A DNA stretch of 64,000 bases from Rhyacophila brunnea (GCA_022495005.1 JAGYXB010001352.1:1240001-1304000), one strand, 5' to 3'; counted from the stretch's first letter, positions 32,490 to 44,311 are shown. Numbers and translations: made by a program. The notes: generated from the sequence alone by a model not told the origin.

Positions 32490-32645
32490 ATATCATCATC
32501 AGCCGTGATCGATCCACTGCTGGATGAAGGCCTTCCCTCCACTCTTCTTGGTACATAGTTCTTCACTGCCACTTAAATCGACCAAACTTTATGAGTTCGT
32601 CTATACGATGGGTTTTAGGGCACCTTTGTGGATTTCAAGTTATAC
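32490..32645 (-). mobile_element. RTE-like LINE 3' end, copy B of a pair
   Basis: ATCATCATCAGCCGTGATCG, then CCACTGCTGGATGAAGGCC, then TCTTCTTGGTACATAGTTCT repeats copy A about 300 bp away in the same orientation. Two independent truncated insertions or a local duplication could explain it. Confidence 0.6.
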
Positions 32646-32649
32646 ATAT

Positions 32650-33630
32650 TTTTTTTTTAAATATGATTAAAAAAATATTTAAGCCATGAATTAGTCAAAT
32701 ATCTCTTTTATATTCTAAATTTTAATAAAAATATGACCATAAAATAATATGTGATAATAAGATGGGGTCCTTTAACAAATTCACAATTTATAACATTTTT
32801 TTGTAATTATCGTAAGTTTGTCTTTGACCTAAAATAAAAAATATTTGTCTTTTTCAATGTTTTCACATACATATTTATTAATTAAATTTATTGATATGTT
32901 ATCAAAATCATGTCTCAGATTGCAAGCTTCGTATTTTTCCGTTAGGTGCCTCTGGTAGGTAAAGGTATCGCCCTAACCGTTGTGTATTTATGTTACTATT
33001 AATCTGTTCTGTTATACGTAATTAATCAGATTTTTTTCTTCATATTCTCATTATTAAGAATGCATAACAAGGAACTATCAATACTCAAAAATGTTTTTTT
33101 TTTTATCAAATCGTCACTTCGTTTCGTGACGCTTGACTTTTGAATGTGTTATTAACACACATACGAGTATGTACTTACTACTGCCATTAAATTTTCATAT
33201 TAATGACATTTAAATATTTTATTTAAATATCCAACAATGGTTGCATTTAGCCCCTTATTGATTTTTTAATATTCCGTGAGTAATTTCCTGTGATTATTTT
33301 TAACATATCGTTACTTTGACTTTGACTACAAATAATGTGGTGTTGCTTGTACTATGAATACAGGCGTTTTAAATTTATAAATCCACTGCTTTAAGTAAAA
33401 TAATATACTAATTATAGTGAACCAAATTAACATTGAAATTGGGCAGATTCCGATTGATTCTACTTACCATTTACATAAAGGTGAATTTAATTACATATTG
33501 TTAGTTAGTTAGTTAGTTATCATAAGTTCCGACTGCTCTTACGTGAAGCTCATTACATCGTTTTCTCTCGCTCAGCGTCGCTCTAACTACGTCATCTGTC
33601 AAAACTATCGAATTTCACGCTTATAATATC
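32650..33630. other. No recognised gene; short (TTAG)n
   Basis: (TTAG)4-5 lies at about 33501-33518. The rest is AT-rich with no exon seen. Confidence 0.45.
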
Positions 33631-33635
33631 GATGG

Positions 33636-33798
33636 TGCAGATCACAAACCTTCTTAGTAAAAAAATACGATTTTACAGGGGAAGGTTAAAACTGATTTAT
33701 TTGCAGCATAATACGATGAATATGACATGGGAGTTTTAACTCGTACCATAAAGTCAAAATCATAAAATTTGACATACCTATAAGGTTTGTGATCTGCA
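33636..33798. mobile_element. Short MITE with TGCAGATCACAAACCTT tips
   Basis: TGCAGATCACAAACCTT at the left and AAGGTTTGTGATCTGCA at the right are exact mirrors, 17 bp each. Length is 163 bp, and the inside is without ORF. Confidence 0.75.
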
Positions 33799-33892
33799 GC
33801 ATATATTTCTAATTGCATTTCTAAAAAAGAAAATGCATACTGAAATGCACGATTTTTTTACCTGGATCGAGTGACAAAAGTACGGATGATAG

Positions 33893-33960
33893 CAGAGGCG
33901 TATTTAGAGACGTGGATGCCTGAGGCATTGACTGATTATGAGCCCCCCTATGAAGAAAAT
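33893..33960 (+). mobile_element. CAGAGGCGTATTTAGAG transposon terminus, fragment
   Basis: The sequence CAGAGGCGTATTTAGAGACG with GAGCCCCCC nearby is like DNA-transposon 5' tips. No mirrored end was found. Confidence 0.3.
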
Positions 33961-34313
33961 ATATAAATGTTAACTGCGAACGTAGGTACCTGCAAAAATA
34001 TCAATATAATACTATTAGTGGTTTATGTTTTGGGTACATATTTCTGTATGAGTGGTTGAGAGACGGTGTTAGATGCCTTTTTGATGTTTATCGCAGGGAT
34101 TTGGGCAATAAATATTGTACGAGAACTATACTAAATGTGTGCGGAATATGCATATTTTAAAGATTTTTGTATGTTTTAACAATTGTATGGTGTTTGTTTA
34201 AGCTGTTTCGAGGTCTCCTTTTAAATCTCCTAATGAATCGATTGCATAGTTTGCGTCTCAAAGAAAATCAGCGTCGGATAATCGAAATTATCCATAAGAT
34301 ATGTAGATATTAT

Positions 34314-35210
34314 AAATAATTACAAGATAAAAAGAACTTTTTATATTAAACATTTTTAAATTTTCCGTTGAATCATATAAACTTGACTTGACAAGCTTAA
34401 ACGATCAAAAAAAAATGTACTTGATAGAAAAATAATACTGAAATGTCATTTTGACATGTCATATTGATTTCCATAGTAACGCACGTATATTATATTCGGT
34501 GTTGTTTGGGCATAACCTGTTAATTGCAAAATGTTGAATTTACAAGAGAGCCATTTTAAGCTTTGAATTGCCCACATAAATTTCAGTTCATTTTTTTGTT
34601 TAAAATTGAAAAAAAAACATTTAAAAATACATAACTGAAGAATAATATGACAATACTTAGATTGTCAATTATTTCACTAATTAGGAAAATAAGGTCACTT
34701 ATCAGTGATCTAACTATGATAAGGTCTTTTGTCATGTTTTGACAAAACTAACCACAGTATTTGTTCACATAATATCATCATATTATTACAATAGCGTTTT
34801 GAGCATTTTAAGTGAAATATAGATATCGGGTTATTACCAAATGGAAGATAATACTATAGTGACCCAATTTTTACTCTTAACATAATTAAAATGACCAAAA
34901 AAGCAGTTATCAGGTTATGCCCAAACATCACCGATATTAATAATTTAGTTGCTAGGACCCCAGAACCCTAGCAACCAATAATGGTGTCGAAATAACTTTT
35001 CATACAAAACAGAATTAACTGACAATGAATTCAATTCTACTTAAAGATGGCTAAAAGTATTAAAAAAATACATTGGCATCGTGTTCTGATATTTTATAAA
35101 AGTTTAAAATGTCTAGCTAGTCGGGAAGTTAGTTAAAAATCGATTGCAAGATTTGTACCGGACAAAGAACCACCGGGCAAATAAGAATACGAGCTAAGAA
35201 AAACGTTGTG
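34314..35210 (-). repeat. ACAACGTTTTT dispersed element, copy 2 (inverted), interrupted
   Basis: Starts AAATAATTACAAGATAAAAA and ends AAGAAAAACGTTGT. The core words GAAGTTAGTTAAAAATCGAT, ACAGAATTAACTGAC and TAGTTGCTAGGACCCCAGA match 48580-49006 closely. It is split by a TIR element at 34497-34933. Confidence 0.8.
34497..34933. mobile_element. Nested TIR element with 5-bp target duplication
   Basis: The tip CGGTGTTGTTTGGGCATAAC (continuing CTG) is mirrored at the right with one mismatch in 23. ATATT stands on both sides (34492-34496 and 34934-34938). The undisturbed copies at 48580 and 43508 show the empty site. Length is 437 bp, no ORF. Superfamily not assigned. Confidence 0.85.
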
Positions 35211-35522
35211 AAATAGACATTATTATGTCATGTGAAACTCATATCCCGAATGTGATACTTACACGAATGTGTTGTTTTTCAGTATGTGTTTGAACTCAGA
35301 GTTCTACCTAATAAGTTGAATAATTAGCTAACATAAATTTTTCGTAAACATCAAACATCTGTTAATACAACCTCCTCTCTGTAGGGCCACATATCCTATT
35401 AGAATCGAATATGGTGCTGTAATGTAATTTTGAAATACACAATATACATTAATGGTAAAATAATATTTGTTTTTCGTCGCAAGAAAATAGATATGTGAAA
35501 ATCTACACGTGTAACATGTATC

Positions 35523-35640
35523 ATTCAATTCAATTTATTTATTTTTAACATGTTGTGGACATTACAAATTATAAGTTTAAGACGTTCACAATATGACATT
35601 TAGAAACAAAGAAAGAATTAGAATTAAATCTAAAACTATT
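35523..35640 (-). mobile_element. LINE-3 3' UTR fragment
   Basis: ATTCAATTCAATTTATTTAT, TTGTGGACATTACAAATTAT, AAGTTTAAGACGTTCAC and ATGACATTTAGAAACAAAG match 39385-39480. The tail is on the left (minus-strand sense). Confidence 0.7.
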
Positions 35641-35952
35641 TTGTAAGCACACATAGTCCACTGTAGAGAACTGTAATTTGTTTTTTTTTAAATTAAACGT
35701 CATTAAAAAATATAAATGATAATAAATTATTTATTGACAAAAGCAACATAGGGTTAATAAATCTTTTGGGTCCGTACTAGACTAGCGTATTAGACTCCCC
35801 TGCATTATTGCATTACAACATATAACACGAAAGAACTGCATTATAAAGTATAATAATAATTATATTGTGTGTGTCACAATATGCAAATTAATTGCATAGC
35901 CAATTAAAATGTAGGTAGGTACTCCACCTTGCTCGCATTCACAATATACCTA

Positions 35953-36546
35953 CAGTCAAACTTGGTTAGTACGATCACGGAAATAGCGAGATCTCGGATG
36001 CAATGAGGACACATTCGTTGACATTTTAGTTTATGATTTTCTCCATAAATGTATTCACTTTTTAACGAGCTATTTCTCGGGTATACCGAGCAAAAGTGTT
36101 AATGTGTCGATCGTTTTAATTTAAATTAACATTTTCGGCCCTAAGCAATAAAATCCGAAAGTTAACTACACCAATGCTGCCGGGATCGGATTACGTTTAT
36201 GACACTAGTTAAGTGTCTAACTACCTAATTGGTGTTTTCGCCGAAAACATTGAGAAAGTATCCACATAAGAATATGGTTGAAATTGCATCAAAAAAATCC
36301 AAGCTTTGTGAAGTCATTAGGTACCTACCAGCGCCAGCGGCTCAGCACTTCATTAAAACAAACAACTTCTTTTGTAGTTTATGAATGCCATGTTTCGGGG
36401 ATTTTTACGATGGTTTTCAGAATTTTTATGTTCTATGCTTAAATATAACGTGGCGCGAAAAATATTATATAACGATATGACGAGTAACGCTTATAACGAG
36501 CAAATTCAGTCGGTTCCATCTTCCTCGTAATAAGCAAGTTCGACTG
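35953..36546 (+). mobile_element. Pogo/Tigger-like MITE, copy 1
   Basis: CAGTCAAACTTGGTTAGTAC at the left is mirrored by TAATAAGCAAGTTCGACTG at the right, with TA on both sides. The interior shares AGCGAGATCTCGGATG, ACGAGCTATTTCTCGGGTAT, TCGGATTACGTTTATGACAC and AAACAACTTCTTTTGTAG with the three other copies. The tips resemble those of pogo/Tigger elements (CAGTCGAAC..., TA target). 594 bp, no transposase. Confidence 0.85.
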
Positions 36547-36565
36547 TATAATAATAATTATATTG

Positions 36566-36801
36566 CAGGGCTCGAAATGGACCGGAACGCATCGGAGCGC
36601 GGTTCCTGTTCGTGAAATCGGTAAAATAATAATTCGACCGTCTGAGCTAGATAGGCCATATAATAGAAAATCTAACACACTTATTTTTATGAAATACACA
36701 TAAAATTTGATAACTATGTCTTCTAACTATGATAACTATGTATTGTTCTTCAGAAAACTGTCGAGCCCTCCGGTTCGTCAAATTTTCCATTTCGAGCGCT
36801 G
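36566..36801. mobile_element. hAT-like MITE (CAGGGCTCGAAATGG tips)
   Basis: CAGGGCTCGAAATGGA at the left is mirrored by TCCATTTCGAGCGCTG at the right, and GAACCGG/CCGGTTC-like inner blocks are also mirrored. 236 bp. The flanking 8-mers do not match well, so the target duplication has decayed or the ends are slightly off. Confidence 0.7.
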
Positions 36802-36889
36802 ATAGTGTATGCGTCATAATATGCATATGAATTGCATAGCCAATTAAATGTACTGCACCTTGCTCGCGTTCACAATATAATTCAATTTA

Positions 36890-37200
36890 CTTTATCAAAA
36901 CATTTCATGAGCGGAATTTATAACAATAATAATAATGATTATATCACCAGCCCCAACCTGGCGAACATCTGTCAACTGTCGCGGCTGCTCATTACTACTC
37001 GTTTTGTTTCTGTGGAGGGTGGAGCAATTGGTAGAAATGTGAACGGTCCCCGGCCGGATGCATTCGATTTAGAGCGAGCGATCCGGTGTGGGCGGACCCC
37101 CCCTCGATTGGTACCCCTGCTGTACAGTCCACAATTCATTGGAATCACAGGATTGATTAATAGCCGCAAGGTTCCCGAGATTGCGTAACACTCTCCGAAT
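36890..37200. other. GC-rich island, unexplained
   Basis: 37010-37190 is clearly more GC- and CpG-rich than the surroundings (CCCCGGCCGGATGC, GAGCGAGCGATCCGG, GCGGACCCCCCC). Frames of 118 codons (plus) and 65 codons (minus) cross it, but neither shows a known motif and they are likely by-products of composition. It could be a promoter, an unrecognised exon or a transposon piece. Confidence 0.35.
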
Positions 37201-38555
37201 GGATCGAGTTTTCGTGTAACTGGAATGACTTAAGGTTACGATTAATTTATAAGTAGCGAAAATAAAATGGCACCAATTAAAGGTAGCCATTACGTAAATT
37301 GTAATGTGACCTTTTTGTTAGAAAATGGGTATCATTTGAAATCACCTGTTTTCTAAAAATTTAACGTTGCAACATTATTTTATAAATTCTTAAAATATGG
37401 GAATGGGATAACCGGACGCCAGAACAATTGGACGCCGCACTGTCGTAGACACGTATACAGAACGTAGACGAGGAATTTTAATCAGTTTCTATCTACTACT
37501 TACTAGTTTTAATTCATTTTACTCTTAACATAATGTTTTTTTTTATTGCGTATTGAGAATTACCATGCATAAGGCTTTATATAAAATAAAAAACTCTTTT
37601 TTCGTTGGAACTTAAACATATGCACGATTAAATCATTATTTACGTGTGCATATTTAAATTCTCACCAACTTTTTTTTTTTAAAGTTCCCATAAGTACCTA
37701 ACGTCTATTTAATTTTGAATTGCGTGGCGTCCAGTTGACCGGCTCCAAATCGTCCTAGACCCTAAAATAGGGTCTCCTTAGTAAACTCGATGTACTTCTT
37801 TGAACATTTACTTATATAGATGTATAATAGTATTTTCACTGCTTTTGTATATTTATATTGTTCTCTTTTTATATTTTCACTTTTTTCGCTTTTATTACTT
37901 TTCTTCTTTATAATAATGGCGTTTCATGTCAAGTTGTGAACGTATTAAACTTATAATTTGCAATGTCCAGAATATTATGTTAAAAAAAAAAAAATTAAAT
38001 TGAAAATTAAAATTTTCGAACGTCAATCAATATGATAAAAGTAGGGTTGTATTTATTATATAAGGACCCATAGCCCAGGATCTGCAAAAGAGGATTGAAC
38101 AAAAAAATATTGTCAAGGAGAATAGTTATTTTCCAGATTTAAGCGATTTAAAAAAAAACCTTCAGCATCGGCAAACACACGGTCCCGCCACTTTCCTCGG
38201 TCTATCACCACATCTCTTGCCTCCCAACATACAGCTCGTATATAGCTTTTGCAGCATAGCTGCAAAGTAAGAAAACATCCGGAATACAAATCCAAGTCAC
38301 GTGCGGCATCGTTTCGTGATTAAGTAAATTACGGAAGATTGACATTTCAGTCATTAACTCGAGTATTTGCAATGCGGTCGTACTAGTGTACCCTTAAGAT
38401 TCGATGGATGCATCAATTATTATCATAACTAAAACTTTAGTCACAGTCAACCATGAGCACAGGTTACTCGCACGCATTGAGCAAGTGACATTTGGTTCTC
38501 ACACATTGTTAACGCCCATATTAACTTCCATCAACATGTTTGATCATATGTGGAG
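37200..38555. other. No recognised gene
   Basis: The GGACGCCAGAACAATTGGACG and GCGTGGCGTCCAGTTGACCGG words near 37417 and 37721 are partly mirrored and may mark a decayed TIR element of ~330 bp. The 60-64 codon frames have no motif. Confidence 0.35.
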
Positions 38556-38559
38556 ATTG

Positions 38560-38715
38560 TATTTACAGATTTTTGTTTTTACGAGAAAAAGATGCTAGCC
38601 ACTTACTCAACCTATTATGTCAAGCACTGATTTTTCCAGGCCCGGGATTCGAACCCGGATACCACATTATTATAAGCCGACACGTTACCGCTCGGCCATC
38701 TTGAACGCATCTTAT
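38560..38715 (-). mobile_element. SINE-1 copy with well-kept tRNA head
   Basis: The minus strand begins near 38702 with GATGGCCGAGCGGTAACGTG (A-box TGGCCGAGCGG, tRNA-Ser/Leu style), followed by GGGTTCGAATCCCGG (B-box) at about 38644-38658. The body is ATAGGTTGAGTAAGTGGCTA, then CTTTTTCTCGTAAAAACAAA. This is the clearest pol III-type head in the window. It was considered as a tRNA gene, but the acceptor stem does not close. Confidence 0.75.
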
Positions 38716-38719
38716 ATTT

Positions 38720-39290
38720 GCTAATAATAATTATTTAATATTCAACTCTAAATATTCCTACACAAGGTTTAATAACGTAACATGTTTTATTACAAATACA
38801 TATATTGAAAAACCCCAGAAAGATACGTCATATATTAGTATAATGTAGAATTTTGTAATGTGTATTTTTAAGGAGTTTTCCAAGTTATGTATTTTTTAAA
38901 TCCGCTTCGTTTTGTATTGAATTTCATTCTGATATAATTTTCCATATAAGTAACTTGAATTATTGTACGACACATAAATTCCACGCGAGCAGTGATATAC
39001 ATAAGTATGTAGCTAATATACGAATCTGTATTAATATAAAAAATACGAAAAAAAAACCCGTTGTACGTTTACGATTCCTCCGCTATCAGGCATTTTCCCA
39101 TTATATGGAGTCGGTATTCATAACGCGTCACCAAACAATGGCATTGTACGCCGTTTTTCCTTCTACGAGTACATAGCCAATATCCGCTCGGGAAAGAATA
39201 GATATACGCCTACATATAAAGACAACACCGGAAAAACGATCAATCTCAATGAAAACTGTTTTAAGATAATTGGCAAGACTAATATTATTT
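38720..39290. other. No recognised gene
   Basis: The 73-codon frame at 38955-39176 has mixed composition but no motif. 39050-39180 is less AT-biased than its neighbours. Confidence 0.4.
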
Positions 39291-39294
39291 AACA

Positions 39295-40021
39295 CAGGGA
39301 TAGTCAACCTGGTCCCTACCGCCCATTAGTGGACGTTCCAATTAAAAAAAAACATTTTCATGATGTTTTCATAAAATTCCTCGTGACAATTTCAATTTCA
39401 ATTTATTTATTTTACATATTGTGGACATTACAAATTATAAGTTTAAGACATTCACAACATGACATTTAGAAACAAAGAAATATTATTAAAACAGTTTTAT
39501 GTACATAACACAAGAGATAGATCAGTAGTAAGTTATTCTACAGTATAAATGTGTAAATACAAAAAATATTAAGTATATAGGTACAAGGAAGTACACCGGA
39601 TGAGTTAAGCAGACCCTATTTTAAGAATTTAAAAACAACGTCCACCTTAATTCACCCTCACGTAAGTGGAATATATCAATATCCGAAGCGATTTCATTAA
39701 ACATGGTTATTGCCTAATTGGTAATTTCATCAGACTGCATGCTTCCTTAAGTATAAATAAAGAGATAGATTTAACTACAGTAAGTTTTTTTATAAAGATT
39801 TATTCTGCCAAACTTAGCGAAAGTCTGACAAAGTATTTAATAAGTAATTATTATTATATGCTTTAACTTGCTGTAACTCCGCTTTGTAAATTTTATAAAG
39901 TAAAGTTACTTTCATACTTTATAAATCACCATTACTGCGGAACCGGTGGGCGGTTAGAAAACTTTACTACTAACAGAGATACAAAAGTGGATGGTATGTA
40001 TAAAAAGGTTGACTACCCCTG
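39295..40021. mobile_element. hAT element with 8-bp target duplication, LINE-3 nested
   Basis: CAGGGATAGTCAACCTGG at the left is mirrored by AAAAAGGTTGACTACCCCTG at the right; TACCGCCCAT and GGTGGGCGGT are also mirrored. ATTTAACA (39287-39294) and ATCTAACA (40022-40029) flank it, with one mismatch. A LINE-3 3' end is inserted at 39385-39775. No transposase left. Confidence 0.85.
39385..39775 (-). mobile_element. LINE-3 3' end nested in hAT element
   Basis: Matches 25296-25690: the AAATAAATTGAAATTGAAAT tail (minus) at the left, the 3' UTR words, then GTGGAATATATCAATATCCG and CATGCTTCCTTAAG, equal to the last codons of the polyprotein. Internal deletions and stops are present. Confidence 0.75.
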
Positions 40022-40029
40022 ATCTAACA

Positions 40030-40395
40030 CAAACATACATCACGCTATAATCTAATTTATGTATGAAACTATTGTAAAAAAATCATGAAAGCTTTTAGCA
40101 GGGAACATAAAATTAATGGGAACCCTATCGGGTGTGATATAACATGATACAGATCGCAGTGGTCGCATAAAATGTGGAATAACCTGAAACACGTGTTAAA
40201 GAAAATTTTAATTTTATAGTTACGTCTGTCTCATAATATTATTATGCATTAAAATTGGTCACGTAAACAAAACAAGCATTATTTTTTTGCAGACAGTCGT
40301 AGTATTACACGTCCGTCTATTCACAAAACTATATGAATAATTATAATTAGTTATCTAATATACAGATTTCCAACCAATGTATCGCGACTAGGGAA
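40030..40395. other. No recognised gene
   Basis: Nothing recognised. Confidence 0.5.
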
Positions 40396-40399
40396 TCCA

Positions 40400-40490
40400 A
40401 TCCCGAGCCAAAATTCTGATCCCGGGATTTTGGGATTACAATTTGATAATCCCGGGATCCCGGGACTGGTCCCGGAATTGGGATTTTTTT
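40400..40490. mobile_element. hAT-like terminus, CCCGGGA-rich fragment
   Basis: GGGAATCCAATCCCGAGCC, then GATCCCGGGATTTTGGGATT, AATCCCGGGATCCCGGGAC and GGTCCCGGAATTGGGATTTT. Such CAATCCCGGGATTTT repeats are typical of one end of certain hAT elements. The rest of the element was not found. Confidence 0.5.
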
Positions 40491-40494
40491 CCAT

Positions 40495-41650
40495 TGTTAA
40501 TATAAAATTTTTATATTTACTAATAACATTGATAAAATCAGTCAAAAATAAATCTAGTATAATTTATACTATCTAAGACATTTATTGTTAACATTGTATA
40601 CGTTCAATCTTGGAAATACACAAGTTTAACGGTGTAAATAATATTGTAATTTATGTAATAATAATGAATTTAATAGGAGATTGCTGTTTCTGATAGTAAA
40701 AACTTAATGAATGAATTAGCGAGATTTAAAATAGTAAACCAAAATAATCATGGCGTACTTATGGCCTTTCCGCTTCATAAATCTAATAAGTCAGACAAAT
40801 ATTAAACTGCCGTAAAACGTATGATATAATGGTGGAATTACTTTGTGAAAAGTGCGAAGCATTGTTTTTTTCCAATCTTTGCATTTTTAATAATTCATGT
40901 GAAAAAATAAAATGAATCGGCAACCTACACATGGGAAAAATCAAACTTCATTCAAACTCAGTTTATTTCTAATGTAGTTATTTTTTATTAAATGTATTTT
41001 TTATATCTTCGCTTTTATTTTATTTTCCATAAAAATTCGCACATAAGCAATGAAAGAAAATAAAGTGATTACATTATAAGTAAGGTGTATTTTTAGCGTA
41101 TTTTCTTCGCCCTATTAAAAAGTGGAGGCAGCCTACATCGCGGAGGTAGACGTATGTTTAAACATAGAAAACATCTGTATTTATTTTTTGACAAGAGAAG
41201 CTAACAGACTTATGCGATTCGAGCCTATCTTACTCCCCCTTCTCGCGCGCCTTGCAATTTTCGTGGATAACTTGGAATCATATCGATTTGATAATTTTGG
41301 GATTTGATTTTCTAACTGTATCACTTATTACTATTCGCTGATTGGTTGCTGAGTTATATCTGTTAAAAATTACTATTAATTTACTACTAAACACTCAAAA
41401 TGCTTGCTAAATGAAAATGTAGCGAAGGATCGCGGCCCACGGGTTACTTGGAAATTATAAGAGAGTTGCCATTGAAAGAAAAATGGGAACCCGTAATTTA
41501 ACATATAGAATTCTAATATAGGTAATATATATGCGACGGCGGCCCTGTGCTGGCCTTTCATCCGGGGGCTCCGTGAGGTTGCAATATTATTATTCGGTTT
41601 TCTCAAAGTCTGGGTGTTTGTGATTGTTTCCCTATACCACTGTCATTTTG
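40495..41650. other. No recognised gene
   Basis: A GC-rich word at 41537-41580 (CGACGGCGGCCCTGTGCTGG) may be a transposon tip. Frames of 61-76 codons show no motif. Confidence 0.4.
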
Positions 41651-41656
41651 GTGTTA

Positions 41657-42251
41657 CAGTCGAACTTGGTTATTACGATCACGGAAATTGCGAGATCTCG
41701 GATGTAATGAGGAAACATTCGTTGACATTTAGGATTTTCTCAATACATTTATTCACTTTTATAACGAGCTACTTTTCGGGTATACCGAGCAAAACTATTA
41801 ATGCGCCAATCGTTTAAAAACAACATTTTCGACCCTAAGCAATACAAACCGACTGGGAAGTTAACTAAACCGATGCCGCCGGGGTCGGATTACGTTTATT
41901 TATGACACTAGTTAAGTGTCTAAGTACCTATTATTAGTGTTTTCGCCGACAACATTGAAAAAGTATCAACGCATATGGTTGAAATTGCATGTTAAAAATC
42001 TAAGCTTTGTGAAGTCAGTAGGTACCTACCAGCACCGGCGGCTCAGCGCTTCATTACAATAAACAACTTCTTTTGTAGTTTATAAATGCAATGCTTGTTT
42101 CGGGGATTTTTACGATGGTTTTCAGATTTTTTATGTTATATGCTTAAATAGAACGTGGCGTGAAAAATATTATATAACGATATAACGAGTAATGCTTATA
42201 ACGAGCAAAGTCAGTCGGTCCTATCTTCCTCGTGATTACCAAGTTCGACTG
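41657..42251 (+). mobile_element. Pogo/Tigger-like MITE, copy 2
   Basis: CAGTCGAACTTGGTTATTAC (41657) is mirrored by GTGATTACCAAGTTCGACTG (to 42251) with flanking TA. 595 bp, almost the same length as copy 1 and collinear with it. Confidence 0.9.
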
Positions 42252-42521
42252 TAGGTATATTCAAATTTGTCTAAAACAGACTCTACTCTCTACCTATACA
42301 ATAATAATATACAGAAGAGTGACGGAATATTCGCGCCCAGCACTGGAGGTGTATTTTCATTAAAATAATTTTCGCAATATTCTACTGTTTTGTTTAATGC
42401 GTAACGGTTTACTATTTATAAAACATAAAAGGAAAAATAATTTTGCAATTCATTAATCAGAAATTGTAAAAGTAAGTGATTAATAGGTTGTATTTTCAAT
42501 TTATGGTGTTTTCGGTTGGGT

Positions 42522-42590
42522 CAGTGGCGGAACTTAGAATTCTGGACCGCTACACAAATTTATCAACCCCCTTATATCATTAAAATATAT
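42522..42590 (+). mobile_element. CAGTGGCGGAACTTAGAATTC terminus, fragment
   Basis: Similar to 17564-17600. No mirrored end was identified; a GCAAGGAGGCC-type word near 43330 is not convincing. Confidence 0.35.
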
Positions 42591-42599
42591 ATTTTATAT

Positions 42600-43500
42600 T
42601 AAGTGTTACGAAATAATTTACTTAAATATATACGTAGGCTTTGTCGTTCGGTGAGATTAATAAGGTCGCTTTGCTTTAGACAATTTTATACTTGTGAAGA
42701 AAATGATCGATATAAAATTATAAGATAAGCATCGAGAATTGCAAGCAATAGAAGTAACTTATTATAAGTTTTAAGTTTTCATATCACCACATACATATTT
42801 AAATGTGAATCATTAGCATTTTATATCTAACATTGGATTACACTCAATGAGACGTTGTATATTATAAAATATTGTTATTTTTTTACATGGCAATGTATTT
42901 TATGTTAATATTTTTGTCTTGGCGTGTACCCTTTCAAATACAAAAAAAAAACTAACTAACTATCAATGTTTTTTTCATGGAATATGAATATTAAACACAG
43001 TTCTACAATCACATAATATTTAACTTTGAAATCGATTGGTTCAATTTGCAACTACTTGATTTCCTTTAATCTACAGTTACTCAAATTACTATCGTCTAAT
43101 AACAAAATAATACGTTCTCAGTTAACTGTTATATATGACTAAATATTTTATTAAAGACTAACTAGGGTAAATTTTCTTTAGTGGTCATATGACTTTTTTT
43201 TATTTTATTGCAATGATCAACATTGTGAAAGTATTATATTTCTAATTTATTAAAAAAATCTCTCATTACTGAATGCTTATAAACTCTATTATATTGTTTA
43301 CTATTTTATAATTATAGTACTGGTAGGCCTCCTTGCCCCATGCCCAGATCCTATATCATACCTTAGTTATTCGTACAAAATAGCGACGCGTATCAATGCA
43401 ACATTTCTGTGACATTATCTCGAAAATTAAATCGACGACACCATTTTTTTACATTTCTATAGTGAAGGTTTCAGATCTATATAATCATGAACAGATAGTT
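42600..43500. other. No recognised gene
   Basis: AT-rich, no exon or tip recognised. Confidence 0.45.
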
Positions 43501-43507
43501 AGTTATT

Positions 43508-43963
43508 ACCACGTTTTTATTAGCTCGTATTCTTGTTTGTCCAATACAAATCTTGTTTAACTAACTTCCCGACTATCTAGACATTTGAAACTTTTAGAAT
43601 ATATCAGAACACGATAACAATGCATTCTTTTAATATTTTTAGCCATCTTTAAGTAGAATTGAATTCATTTTCAGTTAATTCTGTTTTTTATGGAAAGTTA
43701 TTTCGGAAAAAAATCGTAAAAAGTAAAACACTATTATTGGTTGCTAAGCGGATCCTAGCAACTAAATTATTAATATATACGTGCGTTACTATGGAAATCA
43801 ATATGAAATATCAAAATGACATTTCAGTATTCTATATTTATACAGTATTCAAGTACAAAAAAAGGATTTATTAATACTTACATATAATTGTAAAAATTTA
43901 TATGATGCAACAGAAAATTTAAAATCGTGGTATTTAAAAAGTTTATTTTTATCTTTTAATTAC
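43508..43963 (+). repeat. ACAACGTTTTT dispersed element, copy 3
   Basis: CCACGTTTTTATTAGCTCG to CTTTTAATTACGTTG, collinear with copy 1 but without insertion. The 71-codon frame at 43659-43874 is a by-product. Confidence 0.8.
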
Positions 43964-43964
43964 G

Positions 43965-44310
43965 TTGTACATAGACCCATCCAAATTGACAGAGGGTCGT
44001 CGTTATCAGAGGGTAATTGATACCGAAAAAATACACCTTAAAGCGATTCCGCTTAAAACGGGGATAAAAATTACTTAGTAAATGGATTTAATTGGGATAT
44101 GTTTAGAAAAGAAAAATACACGTGAGTGTGGGATTGAAAGTGACAGTTGACGACTGCGAGCTTGCGCTTGAGTTTACAGTTTTTATTGTATTTTCCTCCA
44201 AATTCGTAACTGCGGGGACTAGGATAATGGATACTTGGATAATGAGGACACCTCTACTACGCACAAAACGGGAAATAACCGAAAAGGATTTTGAGAGAAT
44301 CCTTTTTGAA
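43965..44310. other. No recognised gene
   Basis: The 63-codon frame at 44122-44313 ends at the transposon tip and has no motif. Confidence 0.45.
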
Positions 44311-44311
44311 T

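Larger units (their letters stand above)
35851..36885. repeat. Tandem segment duplication split by two transposons
   Basis: ATAATAATTATATTG, AATTGCATAGCCAATTAAA, CACCTTGCTCGC and TTCACAATATA occur in order at 35851-35950 and again at 36549-36885. A pogo/Tigger-like MITE lies between the two units, and a hAT-like element interrupts the second just after TTATATTG. The order of events can be read: duplication, then insertions. Confidence 0.7.

Noticed and set aside
36832..37188. 118-codon plus-strand ORF as a gene
   Set aside because: It spans part of a duplicated non-coding segment and a CpG island, changes composition midway and has no motif.
38640..38705. A tRNA-Ser/Leu gene
   Set aside because: Excellent A and B boxes, but the acceptor stem does not pair and the sequence continues into the SINE-1 body found in several copies.
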